DNA of 64,000 nucleotides from Hymenobacter sp. BRD128 (GTDB taxonomy: Bacteria; Bacteroidota; Bacteroidia; Cytophagales; Hymenobacteraceae): contig NZ_CP053908.1 in the NCBI RefSeq assembly GCF_013256625.1, positions 2,666,001 through 2,730,000 on the forward strand, in the 5' to 3' direction. The position numbers were made by a program, and so were the translations under genes. The notes below the pieces were generated by a model, which was not told where the DNA came from, did not search any database, and saw only the letters and a list, made by a program, of their open reading frames with translations. This document shows positions 8,101 through 18,387 of this stretch, piece by piece (position 1 is the stretch's first letter; each line of letters opens with the position of its first letter).

Positions 8101-10040
8101 TCACGCGTCGGCTTTTACCAGCACCACTTGGGCATTGTCGGCCTGGCTGATTTTCCGGCGAAAATCTTGATACTCGGTGTATTTGGCGGCGGGCAGCGTG
8201 GCGCCACCGGGGCGGCGGGTTTCGAGCTGGCGCACGTACTGCAGCGTGCCGTCGGGCAGGGTGGTGCAGGTGCTCGAATAGGTGCCGTAAGCCGTGGTGA
8301 GCTGCGTGGGCTGGGGCAGGTTTTCGGCCCGGAAGCCGGTGGGCAGGTGCAGCCGCACGGTATCCTGGTAAAAGGCCGCGCGTGGCAGGGCTAGCGGCGA
8401 CTGGCGCGGCCCCACCTGGGCCGGCAGCGCGCCCAGGCGGCCCAGCAGGTTGGGCTCCAGCAAGATGCGCCGGCCGGCGGCGGTGCCCACGCTGGCCAGC
8501 TCCAGATTCATCAGCTCAACCACGCCGGGCAGGTTTTTGGCCGGAGCCGGGGCTAGCCGCAGGTTATTGATAGTGAAATGACTGAGCCGCAAGTGGTTGG
8601 AAACGTACTTTTTCTGCTCTACCGGGTCAGCTTCGTGTAAAAGTTGGGCGTAAGTGTCCTGGGCCAGCCCCAGGCGCTGGGTGCGCACGGTGGCCTTGGC
8701 GCCGCCGCTGGCATCGAGCCAGAGGTCGGTGCGGCGCTGCTGGCGGTTGGCCTGGGCGCCATAGCGCGGGGTGGCCACCAGCCGGCCGCCCTCGGGCGTG
8801 AGCAGCAGCGCGTGGCGGTTGCCGGTGAAAGAGCCCATGTAGCCGAAGGTTTCGGTCTGGCTCGTGCATTCCATCCACACGGTATCGGCCGGGGTGGCGC
8901 CGTGGGCGGCTAGCGGCATGCACAGAATAACGTGGTTGAACTGGCGGCTTGGGAAGTCGGCCCGCACGTCGGGCTCATTGGGGCCGGCCATTACCAGGGC
9001 CACGTAGGCCGGCAGGCCCGCCGCCTTGAGCAGCGCGCGGGTGTAGTTGCTCAGGGCCTTGCAGTCGCCGTAGCCCCGGCCACCACGCTGCTGGCGGGGG
9101 CCGTTTGCCAGCCGCCCAGGCCGAGCTGCACCGACACGTAGCGCGTCGAGCCCTGCAAAAACTCGTACACCTTACGGGCCCGCTCGCGGGGGTCGGGGCT
9201 GGTTACTATCAGCTGGGCCATTTTGGCGGTGAGGGCGGGCGGCAGCACGTCGCGCCCCTCCCCTAACTTATAGCTCCACAGGCCCATATTTTGCCAGGTG
9301 TCCATGGTGCCCGCGTAGCCCTGCACCTCAAAGGTGGTGGGTGCCAGGTGCACGGCGGGCAGCAATTCTTCGAGCGGGGGCGACAGCGGCTCTTCCTCCA
9401 CGGCAGGTGCGGCGGGCAGCTGCCAGCGGTAGGTAGTCTGGCTGCCGGCCACCACGGGCTTGCTGGCCGCGCCGGCCGGCAGCAGCTGCTCCTGATAGCG
9501 CAGGGCGAGCGCGGTGGGCGTGGTCACTTGCAGGCTAGCGCCTTCGAGCGACACATTTTCGGTGTGCTGAGGCTGCCAGTCGGGGTAAAAAAGGGTGTTC
9601 TCCGACACCACTTCGTAATCGAACTCCACGGTGTAGGGCGTGGCGGGCTGGCGCAGGTCGGCGTAGCGCATCCGCAGGTCAGTCATGAAGCTGCCACCTG
9701 CATTGCCCAGGCCCTGGTCGTGCACCTCGGCCGGGCGCAGCTGGTGCAGCAGCTGGCCCTGGGCATTGTACACCGCGCCGCGCAGGTAGCCGATGTGGTT
9801 GAGCGCATCGTAGCCCACTACTAGCTGGCCGTAGTCGTCGCTGCCGGCTTCGTCGAGCACCGTCACTACCTGGTGCACCGTTTTTACGAGCTGGCTCGCC
9901 GATTTTATCACCACCACTTCATCGTAGGCGCGCACCACGGCGTGGGCATTTTCGCGCAGGGCCGGGGCAATGGCGTCGGCCGGGTATTTAGGCGCCGGTG
10001 GGGCTAGCAGCGTCAGCGACGCAAAAACCGGGAGCAACAT
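8101..10040 (-). pseudogene. DUF3857/transglutaminase-like exported protein, frameshifted at the catalytic Cys motif
   Basis: Two abutting frames (9051-10040 and 8101 to about 9080) make one 646-residue protein when a single base is added to the CCCC run at 9074-9077. The repaired junction reads VVAGGYGDCKALSNYTRALL, the transglutaminase-core Cys motif, followed by SRQFNHVILCMPL (His) and a C-terminal DUF3858-like beta domain. The N-terminal half is a DUF3857 domain after a short signal peptide (MLLPVFASLTLLAPPAP). As sequenced, translation stops just after the motif. All the signs fit a base-call error, although a real pseudogene is possible. It is the first of three tandem paralogues and the only one keeping the Cys. 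Confidence 0.85.
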
Positions 10041-10085
10041 AGGACAAGAAATAATTTCGGATTAATAAGCTGTTTATCAAGGCTA

Positions 10086-12176
10086 TTAGCCAGCCTTTCG
10101 GATAACCAGCGCCTCGGCTTGCTTGGCTAGCATCTGGCGATAAAGCTCGCGCAGGGCGTGGTATTCCTGGGCACTATACACGGGCTTGTCGAGGGTGAGG
10201 CGGCTTAGCAGCACCACGGTATCCGGGGTGGGGCTGCTGACTACGTAGGCGTAGCGGCCGCCATTTTCGGGCAATGCGAGCGCGGCCGGAGCGGGCAGCA
10301 CGGCGGCGTAGCCGGCCGGTACCTTGAGCGTAACCCGAATAACTTCCTGCTGCATCATCCCAAAATCGACGGGATAGCTGCGCAACTCGTGCCGAAACGG
10401 ATTACGCTGCTCACCAAATACCTCCAGCGGCTTGATGTACAACTCGGTAGCTGCGTCAGCGCTGGCGGCGGGCTGGCGCAGCTCGTAGCTCAGCCCAAGC
10501 GGCTGCTCTATGCTCGCCTGCTTGCTGAAGGTGAAGCTCGGAATTTCCCAGCCGGTGTGGGCGGCCGCCAGCGCGGTTACGTATTTTTTCTCGCCCAGCT
10601 GCTGCAATTTTTCGCGGGCTTCGATGCCAGCGTAGCCGCTATGCTCTTCGTGCACCTGGCCACTGAGGTTGCCCTGCGCATCGAGGGCCAGCATTACTTC
10701 CTGATAGTGGGTGTAGCGCTGGCTAGGCACCAGGCTCACCCAGCGGCCCTCGCCGGTGGCCGGCACCGTGTGCCCTATTTTATTGAGGCAGCGCGTCGGC
10801 AGCATACCCGCCGGCAGCAGCGGTTCGGTGGCGTCGAGCAGCAATTCCTTCTGGTCGGGCAGCTCGACCAGGGCCGCCACGTAATTGAACTGCTCCAGCA
10901 ACGGATACTCCTGGCTAACCCGGCCGTGCCCGCGCGTGCTCAGCAGCAGGGGCACCGCCGGCAGGCCTGCTTCGCGCAGCGCGGCAATGAGCAGCAGGTT
11001 AACATCGGCCGCCGTGCCGCGGTGCAGCTCGTAGCTTTTCTTGAGCGGAGTGCTGGTCGAGTAGCGGTTGGTACCATCATATTTCACGCTCCTCAGTATT
11101 AGCTCGCGCACCGCCCCCGCCCGTGCCGCCGGGTCGGGGTACTGCGCCGCTATTGCCTGCACCAGCGGCTTCGTAAATTTACTGTCTTCCAGTACCTTGC
11201 CAAAAAACTCACTAGCCAGCAGGGTTTTATTTTTTTGCAGCCAGCTATCCGTCAAGTCTCTGTAGGGCTCATTCGGCATTTGAAAGCCTACCAGCTCAAA
11301 CGTAACGCGGGGCAGGTAGTCATTGGCCGTCGTGCTGTAGGGCTCCTCCCGAAAAGCGGGCGCGTTTTGCAGCACCCAGCGGTGCTGCTCGGTCGACATG
11401 GTCAAGCCCGTGGTGCCGGTTTCCATCCCGGCCCCCGCACCGGCGCCGGCATCCAGGTGATTGGCCAGGATGAGGCTTACCGAACCGCGATTCATCTCGT
11501 TGATAGTCAGCGGCACGTAGCCCTGATACAGTACGTTGTAGTGGTACACCTGCGGAATACTGGTGCGGTACTCGCTCCACCGCGTGGGTATCTCGCGCTG
11601 AAACGTCCAGTCCTGGTAATTATCAAAAAAGGTGGAGCGCACTACGTAGCTGTACTCAATCACGGCGCCCTCCTGCACGGCCGGCAGCGTAAACTTGCGC
11701 ACTTTCAGGTTGTTGGTACGCTTTTCCTCAAATGCGGCGCTCGCCTCAAGCTTGGTTTTTATAAGCTTGCCGTCGGCCCCACGCACGTAGGTAAAGCCCC
11801 GCAGGTTGCTCAGCGTTTCGGCATCCGCGTCGCGGTGGTAGAGCGGCACTTCCACGGTGGCGTAGTCGTAGCCCGCCTTTTTCAGAATCTTAATGCGGGT
11901 GGTGCGCTCGGTATTGATAACCAGCTTGCCCGCCGTGCTGCTAAACTGCGATACGCCGTAGTCGCACAGTACCACGGCCGGCGCGGCGCTGTCGGCCACA
12001 AAATTCTTCGCCTCAAAATCGGCCGGGTCGGGCTGGCCAAAATGCACGGGCACGGGCGCCGGCTTCGACGCAGCGATGGTTTGGGCCACGGTGGCCAGCG
12101 GGCCGGCTAGCCCGGCCACCAGCCCAACTAGCGCGCCCACCCGGCACCGCCCCGTAAAGTGTAGCAAAAAGCTCAT
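10086..12176 (-). CDS. DUF3857 transglutaminase-like exported protein, catalytic Cys absent
   Basis: 696 residues from the ATG at 12176, which gives a signal peptide ending GPLATVAQT. An N-terminal DUF3857 beta domain is followed by a transglutaminase-like core and a C-terminal DUF3858-like domain. At the position of the catalytic Cys it reads HRGTAADVNLLLIAAL, with no Cys, and the following segment reads FNYVAALVEL where active relatives have His; LLLDATEPLLPAG keeps the Asp. It is therefore probably a non-enzymatic, periplasmic binding or structural protein. It is closely related to the next gene (12220-14280) and lies 43 bases downstream of it on the same strand. Confidence 0.85.
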   Translation of the reverse strand: MSFLLHFTGRCRVGALVGLVAGLAGPLATVAQTIAASKPAPVPVHFGQPDPADFEAKNFVADSAAPAVVLCDYGVSQFSSTAGKLVINTERTTRIKILKKAGYDYATVEVPLYHRDADAETLSNLRGFTYVRGADGKLIKTKLEASAAFEEKRTNNLKVRKFTLPAVQEGAVIEYSYVVRSTFFDNYQDWTFQREIPTRWSEYRTSIPQVYHYNVLYQGYVPLTINEMNRGSVSLILANHLDAGAGAGAGMETGTTGLTMSTEQHRWVLQNAPAFREEPYSTTANDYLPRVTFELVGFQMPNEPYRDLTDSWLQKNKTLLASEFFGKVLEDSKFTKPLVQAIAAQYPDPAARAGAVRELILRSVKYDGTNRYSTSTPLKKSYELHRGTAADVNLLLIAALREAGLPAVPLLLSTRGHGRVSQEYPLLEQFNYVAALVELPDQKELLLDATEPLLPAGMLPTRCLNKIGHTVPATGEGRWVSLVPSQRYTHYQEVMLALDAQGNLSGQVHEEHSGYAGIEAREKLQQLGEKKYVTALAAAHTGWEIPSFTFSKQASIEQPLGLSYELRQPAASADAATELYIKPLEVFGEQRNPFRHELRSYPVDFGMMQQEVIRVTLKVPAGYAAVLPAPAALALPENGGRYAYVVSSPTPDTVVLLSRLTLDKPVYSAQEYHALRELYRQMLAKQAEALVIRKAG

Positions 12177-12219
12177 ATTCAACAAATAAAATAGCGTGAG
12201 CAACCAGCGACAATCACTG

Positions 12220-14280
12220 CTAGCTCCCGGCTTTCTTCAGCACCAGCGCCTCCGCCTGCTTGGCTAGCGCCAGGCGATAGAATTCGCGCAGCGACTCATA
12301 TTCTGCGGCTTCATAAATGGGCTTGGCGAGCGTCAGGCGGCTCACCAGCTGCACCGTGCCGGGCGTAGCACTCACCGCCGTGAAGACGTAGCGCCCCCCT
12401 TTGTTCGGCAGCTCCAGCACGGCTTGCTTGGGCAGCTCGGCGGTATAGCCAGCCGGCAGGTTGAGCGTGACCATAATCGTTTCCTGCATGGGAGCCCCAA
12501 AATCAACCGGATACAGTCGGCTAGCGTGCTGAAACGGGTTGCGGCTCTCCCCAAATAGCGCCAACGGACTCAGGTACAATTCTTTGGCAGCCCCACCAGT
12601 GCCAACCGGCTGGCGCAGCTCATAGTTGAGGGCGAACGGCTGGTCTACCAAGGCCACCTGGCTGAACTTGTAGCTGGGCATTTCCCAGCTCGCGTGGCGG
12701 CCGGCTAGCTCGGTTACGTACTTTTTTTCGCCCAGCTGCTGCAATTTTTCGCGCGCAGCAGCCCCGGCGTAGCCGGCGTGCTCCTCGCGCACCTGGCCGC
12801 TGAGGTTGCCCTGCTCATCTACCGTCAGCATCACTTGCTGGTAGTGGTTGCGCATCTGGGTCGGCGTCAGGCTCACCCAGCGGCCTTCCGTACCCTTGTC
12901 TACCAGGCGGCCCGTTTGGTTAAGGCAGCGGGTGGGCAGCGTGCCGCAGGGCAGCAGCGGCTCGGTAGCATCGAGCAGCAGCTCCTGGCCATTGGCCAGC
13001 GGCAGCAGGCCGATAACGTAGTTGAACTGCTGAAGCTGCGGAAAATTGGCATCGACGCGGCCGTGGGCGCGGGTGCTCAGCAGCACCGGCTGGGCCGCTA
13101 GCCCGGCCTGGCGCAGCGCGGCAATGAAGAGCAGGTTGATGTCGGCCGCCGTGCCGCGGTGCAGTTCGTAGCATTTTTTCAGCGCTCCGCTGGCCGCGTA
13201 GCGACTGGTGCCGTCATATTTTACATTCTTGACAATCAGCTCGCGCACGGCCGCCGCCCGCGCCGGCGGGTCGGGGTACTGCGCCACCAGCGGCTTCATA
13301 GCATCAGCCAGGAAGCTGGCCCGGTCGAGCTGGCCCCCAAACTCGTCGCTGCTCAACAGGTCCGAATTAATCTTCGTCCAGTTGGCGGCTACGTTGTGGT
13401 AGCCCTGGCCGGGCACGTTTTCCCCCGCCAGCTCAAAGTTGATGCGGGCTACGTAGTCGCGGGGCGTGGTCATAAACGGCTCGTCGCGCAGGGCCGGCAC
13501 GTCTTGCATGGCCCAGTGGTAATTGGTGGCGCGGACGGCAAACGTCTCATTTTCGGCCGACACGTGCTGGCCACGGTCCGTAAAGCCACCCTCAGTATGC
13601 GCCGTGTACTGCGCATTGGCCTCCTCCTTTGCTTGCAGGGCGAGCGGCTGGTAGCCCTGCATCAGCATCTTGTAGTCAAAATACTCGGGAATGCTGGCCC
13701 GAAACTCGCTCCAGCGCGTGGGTATTTCGCGCTGAAACGTCCAGTCCTGAAAGTTGAACAGGAAATCCGACGTTACCGTGTAGCTGTACTCAATCACGGC
13801 GCCCTCGCGCACATTGGGCAGCGTAAACTTGCGCACCTTACTATTCTTGGTGCGCTCCTCGGTAAATACCTTGTCGGTTTCGAGTTTCACTTTCTCGATT
13901 TTACCGCCTACCTCGTTATAAGTGAAGCCTTTCAGGCCCACAATCTTTTCTTCGCGCTGGTCTTGGTGGTAGAGCGGCACTTCCACCGTCGCCACCTCGT
14001 AGCCGGCTTTTTTGAGGATTTTGATGCGCGTCACGCGCTCCGACTCCAGCTGAAAGCTGGTGCCATTAACCCGAAAGCGCGTGCTGCCAAAATCGTACAG
14101 CACCACGGCCGGCGCGGCGCTGTCGGCCACAAAGTTCTTGGCCACAAAGTCGGCTGGCTCGGGCTTGCCAAACTTTATCTCCACCACTTTTACCGGGGCC
14201 GGCTTCTGGGCTTGCGCTGAGGCGGGCAGGGCTAGCGAGCCGCCGGCAAATAGACTTAAAGCGAGTAATTTTTTAATCAT
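12220..14280 (-). CDS. DUF3857 transglutaminase-like exported protein, catalytic Cys absent
   Basis: 686 residues from the ATG at 14280, with a clean signal peptide (MIKKLLALSLFAGGSLALPASAQAQ). The domain order matches the downstream paralogue: DUF3857, transglutaminase-like core, DUF3858-like. The core reads HRGTAADINLLFIAALRQAG and FNYVIGLLPL, again without catalytic Cys or His. The two genes share long identical-looking stretches (for example NFVADSAAPAVVLYDF against NFVADSAAPAVVLCDY), so a recent duplication is likely. It heads the same-strand run of three. A purine-rich GGAGAA lies just before the start. Confidence 0.85.
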   Translation of the reverse strand: MIKKLLALSLFAGGSLALPASAQAQKPAPVKVVEIKFGKPEPADFVAKNFVADSAAPAVVLYDFGSTRFRVNGTSFQLESERVTRIKILKKAGYEVATVEVPLYHQDQREEKIVGLKGFTYNEVGGKIEKVKLETDKVFTEERTKNSKVRKFTLPNVREGAVIEYSYTVTSDFLFNFQDWTFQREIPTRWSEFRASIPEYFDYKMLMQGYQPLALQAKEEANAQYTAHTEGGFTDRGQHVSAENETFAVRATNYHWAMQDVPALRDEPFMTTPRDYVARINFELAGENVPGQGYHNVAANWTKINSDLLSSDEFGGQLDRASFLADAMKPLVAQYPDPPARAAAVRELIVKNVKYDGTSRYAASGALKKCYELHRGTAADINLLFIAALRQAGLAAQPVLLSTRAHGRVDANFPQLQQFNYVIGLLPLANGQELLLDATEPLLPCGTLPTRCLNQTGRLVDKGTEGRWVSLTPTQMRNHYQQVMLTVDEQGNLSGQVREEHAGYAGAAAREKLQQLGEKKYVTELAGRHASWEMPSYKFSQVALVDQPFALNYELRQPVGTGGAAKELYLSPLALFGESRNPFQHASRLYPVDFGAPMQETIMVTLNLPAGYTAELPKQAVLELPNKGGRYVFTAVSATPGTVQLVSRLTLAKPIYEAAEYESLREFYRLALAKQAEALVLKKAGS

Positions 14281-14335
14281 AAAAGGAGAAGTATGTAGAA
14301 CGCCAGCCAAAACCTTATATAGCCAGTCTCAGCCC

Positions 14336-14366
14336 GGTAAAAATAGGTGGCGACCACCTATTTACC
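14336..14366 (-). terminator. Terminator hairpin downstream of the MFS gene
   Basis: AAATAGGTGG and CCACCTATTT flank a 3-base loop, and GGTAA/TTACC extends the stem with a small bulge. On the minus strand the second arm ends in TTTTTACC. It separates the MFS gene from the DUF3857 run. Confidence 0.65.
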
Positions 14367-14384
14367 AACTTCTCCTCCTCGGTT

Positions 14385-15617
14385 TTATACCACTTCTTCG
14401 GGGCTGGCCACGGCCTGGGCCTGGGCGGCCAGCACGTCGTTTTCGGCCGGGCCGGCGGGAGTATTTTTTATCCCCAGCAGTAGGTAGGCGGTGGCGGCCA
14501 GCACGCTGGCCAGGCTCAGGGCGTGTACCCACGGCAGGCGGCTGGGCTGGTTGTCGAAAATCCAGCCCGCGAGCAGCGCCCCCAGCCCAATGCCCACTTC
14601 GAGGGCAATGTACATGGTGGCAATGCCGCGCCCGCGCCGCTCAGGGTGGCTCAGGTCAACGGTCCAGGCGTAGAGCGTGGGCGAGTTGAGGCCCGCGCCC
14701 AGGCCATACACTACCGCCCCAGTCAGAAACACCGGCACCGAGGGCGACCACACCAGCACCGCCAGCCCCACGGCCATTACGGCGGCCGACCACCGCAGCA
14801 CGGGCACGCGCCCGTAGGTGTCGCTAGCCTTGCCCAGCCCCAGCCGCACCCCGAGCGAGGCTATGGTATAAAAGCTGTAAAACAGCCCTTTGCTCGACAT
14901 GCCGAGCAGCGTACTTTGGTCGGGCACCACCGTGAGCACCGCCCCGTAGGGAAACAAACACAGCAGCGTGACGATGGCCGGCGCCAGCACGCGCGGCTCA
15001 AACACCTCGCGCCGCCAGTCGAGGCGCAGCAGCCCGAAGCTAAAGGGCCGGCGCTGCGCCCGCGGCAGCGTTTCGGTGAGGGTGCCCTGCACCAGCACCG
15101 ACAGCAGCGCCACGCCCGCCGAGAGGTAAAACAAGCCATTGATGGAAAAATGCTCGGCCACTTTTGTGCCCAGCCACGGCCCGGCCGCCATGCCCAGGCT
15201 GCCCGTCACGCCGAGCAGGCCCATTGCCTCACCGCGCTTAGCCACGGGCACGATGTCGGCCACGAAGGCCGCCGTGGCGGTCGGCTTAAAGCCCGTGCTG
15301 AAGCCGTGCAGCAGCCGCAGAAACAGGAAGCTGCCCACCGCCAGCGCCCACGGATAGGCCAGCCCGCACAGCACGCACACCAGCGAGCCAAACACCATCA
15401 CCGGAATGCGGCCCACCGTGTCGGAGAGCTTGCCCGAAAACGGCCGCGAGATGGCCGCCGTGAGCGTAAACAGCGCAATAATGAAACCCTTATACTCACC
15501 GCCACCCAGCCGGGTAAGGTGGCCCGGCAGCTCGGGCAGCAATAGATTAAAAGAAGCAAAAAACAGAAACGACGACAGGCACATCAGCCAGAAGCCGCGC
15601 GAATAGGAACCAAGCAT
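14385..15617 (-). CDS. Major facilitator superfamily transporter (drug-efflux type)
   Basis: 410 residues with about twelve hydrophobic segments. The loop 2-3 MFS motif reads GKLSDTVGRIPVM, and a related GKASDTYGRVPVL repeats in the second half, as expected from the two six-helix halves. FLRLLHGFSTG and GPWLG fit the drug:H+ antiporter group. The substrate cannot be told from sequence. It is divergent from the ABC exporter at 15742, with 124 bases between the starts, so the two may share a control region. Confidence 0.88.
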   Translation of the reverse strand: MLGSYSRGFWLMCLSSFLFFASFNLLLPELPGHLTRLGGGEYKGFIIALFTLTAAISRPFSGKLSDTVGRIPVMVFGSLVCVLCGLAYPWALAVGSFLFLRLLHGFSTGFKPTATAAFVADIVPVAKRGEAMGLLGVTGSLGMAAGPWLGTKVAEHFSINGLFYLSAGVALLSVLVQGTLTETLPRAQRRPFSFGLLRLDWRREVFEPRVLAPAIVTLLCLFPYGAVLTVVPDQSTLLGMSSKGLFYSFYTIASLGVRLGLGKASDTYGRVPVLRWSAAVMAVGLAVLVWSPSVPVFLTGAVVYGLGAGLNSPTLYAWTVDLSHPERRGRGIATMYIALEVGIGLGALLAGWIFDNQPSRLPWVHALSLASVLAATAYLLLGIKNTPAGPAENDVLAAQAQAVASPEEVV

Positions 15618-15741
15618 AAGTGCCGTAAAGGTCGGGCGATAATTGTCAATGGGTACTCACTACTAGCTACCCATTACTTAAACGCCTGCCAAAACGGCCA
15701 CTCTCCCGCTCCGGCCCCAAATGTGCCATGCTCGCTAGCCT

Positions 15742-17631
15742 ATGACCTGGTTATCATCCTTATTCGAAAAGATTTCCGCTAAAAATCCCGGCCACGGGCG
15801 CGGCCCCGACAAGCCCGCCGTGAGCGTGCGCGAGCGGGTATCGGCCCTGCGCCACCTGCCGGCTTTCCTCAAGCTTATCTGGCAAACCTCGCCGGCCCTC
15901 ACGCTCGGCAACATTGGCCTGCGCCTGCTGCGGGCGGCGCTGCCGCTAGCCCTGCTCTACGTGGGGCGGCTCATCCTCGACGACATTGTGCAGCTGACCA
16001 AGCTGCCGCCGGCTAGCCGGGCCGTGTCGCCGGTAGTTGGCCTGGTGGCGCTGGAGTTTGGCCTGGTGCTGCTTACCGACGCGCTGGGCCGCGCCGTGGC
16101 TCTGCTCGACTCGCTGCTCGGCGACCTCTTCGCCAATGCCTCGTCGGTGCGCCTCATGCGCCACGCCGCCGAGCTTGACTTAGACCAGTTTGAGGACAGT
16201 ACCTTTTACGACAAGCTGGAGCGCGCCCGCCGCCAAACACTGTCGCGCTCGGTGCTCATGAGCCAGGTGCTGGCCCAGGGCCAGGATGCCATGACGCTGG
16301 TGCTGCTGGCCGGCGGCCTCGTGGCCTTCCAGCCCTGGCTGCTGGGGCTGCTGCTGCTGGCCGTGGTGCCCGCCTTTCTAGGCGAAAGCCACTTCAACGA
16401 GCGCAGCTACTCGCTCTCGCACTCCTGGACGCCCGAGCGCCGCGAGCTCGACTACCTGCGCCAGACCGGGGCCAGCGACGAAACGGCCAAGGAGGTAAAA
16501 ATCTTCGGCTTATCTGACTTCCTCATCAACTGCTTCTCCACGCTCTCCGACCAGTTTTATCGCCAGAACAAGGCACTGGCCCTGCGCCGCGCCGGCTGGG
16601 GCACGGTGTTCGCCGCCATTGGCGCGGCGGGCTACTACGGCGCGTATGTATATATCATCAAGCAAGCCGTGGGCGGCGTTATTTCCATTGGCCAGCTTAC
16701 GTTTCTGGCCGGTTCTTTCGCTAGGCTGCGCGCCTTGCTCGAAGGCATCCTGAGCCGCTTCAGCCAAGTGGCCGATGGCGCGCTCTACTTGCAAGATTTC
16801 TTCGATTTCTTCCAGATTACGCCGCGCATCGTGCGGCCCACCGTGGGGCAGGCCGCGCTTCCATTTCCGAAGCCCATCCGCCAGGGCTTCACGTTTGAGG
16901 ATGTCGGCTTCAAGTACAAGAATGCCGAAAAGTGGGCGCTGCGCCACCTCAGCTTTGCGCTGCGCGCCGGCGAAAAGCTGGCCCTGGTAGGTGAAAACGG
17001 CGCTGGCAAAACCACGCTCGTCAAGCTGCTAGCCCGCCTCTACGACCCTAGCGAGGGCCGCATCCTACTCGATGGCCACGACCTGCGTGAATACGACCCC
17101 GCCGAGCTGCGGCAGGAAATCGGCGTCATCTTCCAGGACTTTGTGCGCTTTCAGCTGCCCGCCGGCCAGAATCTGGCCGTGGGCCGCATCGAGGAGCGCA
17201 CCAATCAGCCGCGCATCGAGCAGGCCGCCCACCAGAGCCTGGCCGACTCAGTCATCGCTAAGCTTCCGCTAGGGTACGACCAGATGATAGGCCGGCGCTT
17301 CAACGGCGGCGTGGACCTTAGCGGTGGCGAGTGGCAAAAAATCGCGCTGGGCCGCGCCTACATGCGCGAGGCGCAGCTGCTCATCCTCGACGAGCCCACC
17401 GCCGCCCTCGACGCCCGCGCCGAGTACGAAGTGTTTGAGCGCTTCAAGGAACTCACTCAGGGCAAGACGGCCGTGCTCATCTCCCACCGCTTCAGCACCG
17501 TGCGCATGGCCGACCGCATCCTGGTCATCGAGCACGGCCGGGTGCAGGAAATCGGTGCCCACGAGGAGCTGCTGGCCAGGGGTGGCCGCTACGCCGAGCT
17601 GTTTCAGTTGCAGGCGGCTGGCTACCGCTAG
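15742..17631 (+). CDS. ABC exporter, fused permease and ATPase
   Basis: A 629-residue half-transporter with a membrane domain (~40-340, about six helices) and a C-terminal nucleotide-binding domain. Walker A is GENGAGKTT (~417), the signature is LSGGEWQ (~526), Walker B LLILDEPTAALD (~546) and the H-loop ISHRFST. It should act as a homodimer pumping a lipid, peptide or drug outwards. Its stop lies two bases from the end of the convergent Uma2 gene. The first ~30 residues before the membrane domain are Lys/Gly-rich. Substrate unknown. Confidence 0.93.
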   Translation: MTWLSSLFEKISAKNPGHGRGPDKPAVSVRERVSALRHLPAFLKLIWQTSPALTLGNIGLRLLRAALPLALLYVGRLILDDIVQLTKLPPASRAVSPVVGLVALEFGLVLLTDALGRAVALLDSLLGDLFANASSVRLMRHAAELDLDQFEDSTFYDKLERARRQTLSRSVLMSQVLAQGQDAMTLVLLAGGLVAFQPWLLGLLLLAVVPAFLGESHFNERSYSLSHSWTPERRELDYLRQTGASDETAKEVKIFGLSDFLINCFSTLSDQFYRQNKALALRRAGWGTVFAAIGAAGYYGAYVYIIKQAVGGVISIGQLTFLAGSFARLRALLEGILSRFSQVADGALYLQDFFDFFQITPRIVRPTVGQAALPFPKPIRQGFTFEDVGFKYKNAEKWALRHLSFALRAGEKLALVGENGAGKTTLVKLLARLYDPSEGRILLDGHDLREYDPAELRQEIGVIFQDFVRFQLPAGQNLAVGRIEERTNQPRIEQAAHQSLADSVIAKLPLGYDQMIGRRFNGGVDLSGGEWQKIALGRAYMREAQLLILDEPTAALDARAEYEVFERFKELTQGKTAVLISHRFSTVRMADRILVIEHGRVQEIGAHEELLARGGRYAELFQLQAAGYR

Positions 17632-17633
17632 GG

Positions 17634-18242
17634 TCAGGCGGGCTCTTCGGGGCCGGCCGGGGTAGCCCGCAGCGGGGCCACGCCCGCTTCTTCATACACC
17701 TGGGCCAGCGTGAGCGTGAGGCCCAGTTCCGGAATCTCTACCGTGTCTGTAACCTCGGTAAGTGCCGCGTGCACCCACTTATTGTCCGGTTCGCGCCGAT
17801 ACCACTCAATGAGCCAGTAGTGCTGCGACACGAGCAAGTAGTGCCGCAGTGAATTTAACTCTTTGTAGCTATTAAATTTAAGTGCCCGGTCGTAGGCCGC
17901 AGTGGAGGGCGACAACACCTCCACCAGGAGCACCGGATTGTGCAGCGTGCGGGCTTCGCACTGGTCGGCCGGGTCGCAGCTCACCATCACGTCGGGGTAG
18001 GTGTAGTGGCGGTTTTCCTTTACGGCCAGCTGCACACCTTCCATTACCACGCGGCAGTTTTTGCCGCGCACCGCCTGCCGGCAGGCAAAGGCAATATTCA
18101 GCGCTAGCACATTGTGCGCAACGCTCTCGCCCGCCATCGCGAATAGTTCGCCTTCAAAAAACTCGTGCCGCCCTTCGCTTTGCGCTTCGAGCGCCTGGTA
18201 TTCGGCAACGGTGTACTGCGCTTTGGGTTCGGCCTGGCCCAT
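17634..18242 (-). CDS. Uma2 family (DUF820) endonuclease-like protein
   Basis: 202 residues with the Uma2/DUF820 pattern: YTVAEYQALEAQSEGRHEFFEGELFAMAGES at the N-terminus, YPDVMVSCDP in the middle, and NPVLLVEVLSPSTAAYDRALKF with ELNSLRHYLLV later. The E...D...EVL...K arrangement fits the PD-(D/E)XK nuclease fold. The family is widespread in cyanobacteria and Bacteroidota and often occurs in many copies; its biological role is poorly known. The ATG at 18242 fits family length. It runs tail-to-tail with the ABC exporter. Confidence 0.92.
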   Translation of the reverse strand: MGQAEPKAQYTVAEYQALEAQSEGRHEFFEGELFAMAGESVAHNVLALNIAFACRQAVRGKNCRVVMEGVQLAVKENRHYTYPDVMVSCDPADQCEARTLHNPVLLVEVLSPSTAAYDRALKFNSYKELNSLRHYLLVSQHYWLIEWYRREPDNKWVHAALTEVTDTVEIPELGLTLTLAQVYEEAGVAPLRATPAGPEEPA

Positions 18243-18323
18243 GGTCTTGCTGCTTGGTCAACTCAAAGATAGGCGGCGCACTTACGCATGGCTAGCCTCC
18301 CTAAGTTAATAAACTGAACAGTA

Positions 18324-18387
18324 GATGAAAAGTAAAATTCTTAGTGTAGCTTAGAGAATTCAATGAATTCCCTACCCTACTTTTCAT
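18324..18387. repeat. Inverted repeat spanning the 5' region of the DUF4136 gene
   Basis: ATGAAAAGTA (18325-18334) matches the reverse complement TACTTTTCAT at 18378-18387, which overlaps the ATG at 18386; an inner pair of GAATTC-like arms is also present. It could mask the start codon in the mRNA. This is a structural observation only. Confidence 0.4.

Noticed and set aside
13159..14220. A 353-codon frame antisense to a DUF3857 gene
   Set aside because: Same cause: codon-bias shadow of a GC-rich coding strand; no recognisable motif.
17634..18242. The Uma2 gene as a transposon or defence island
   Set aside because: It is a single copy without inverted repeats, transposase or neighbouring defence genes.
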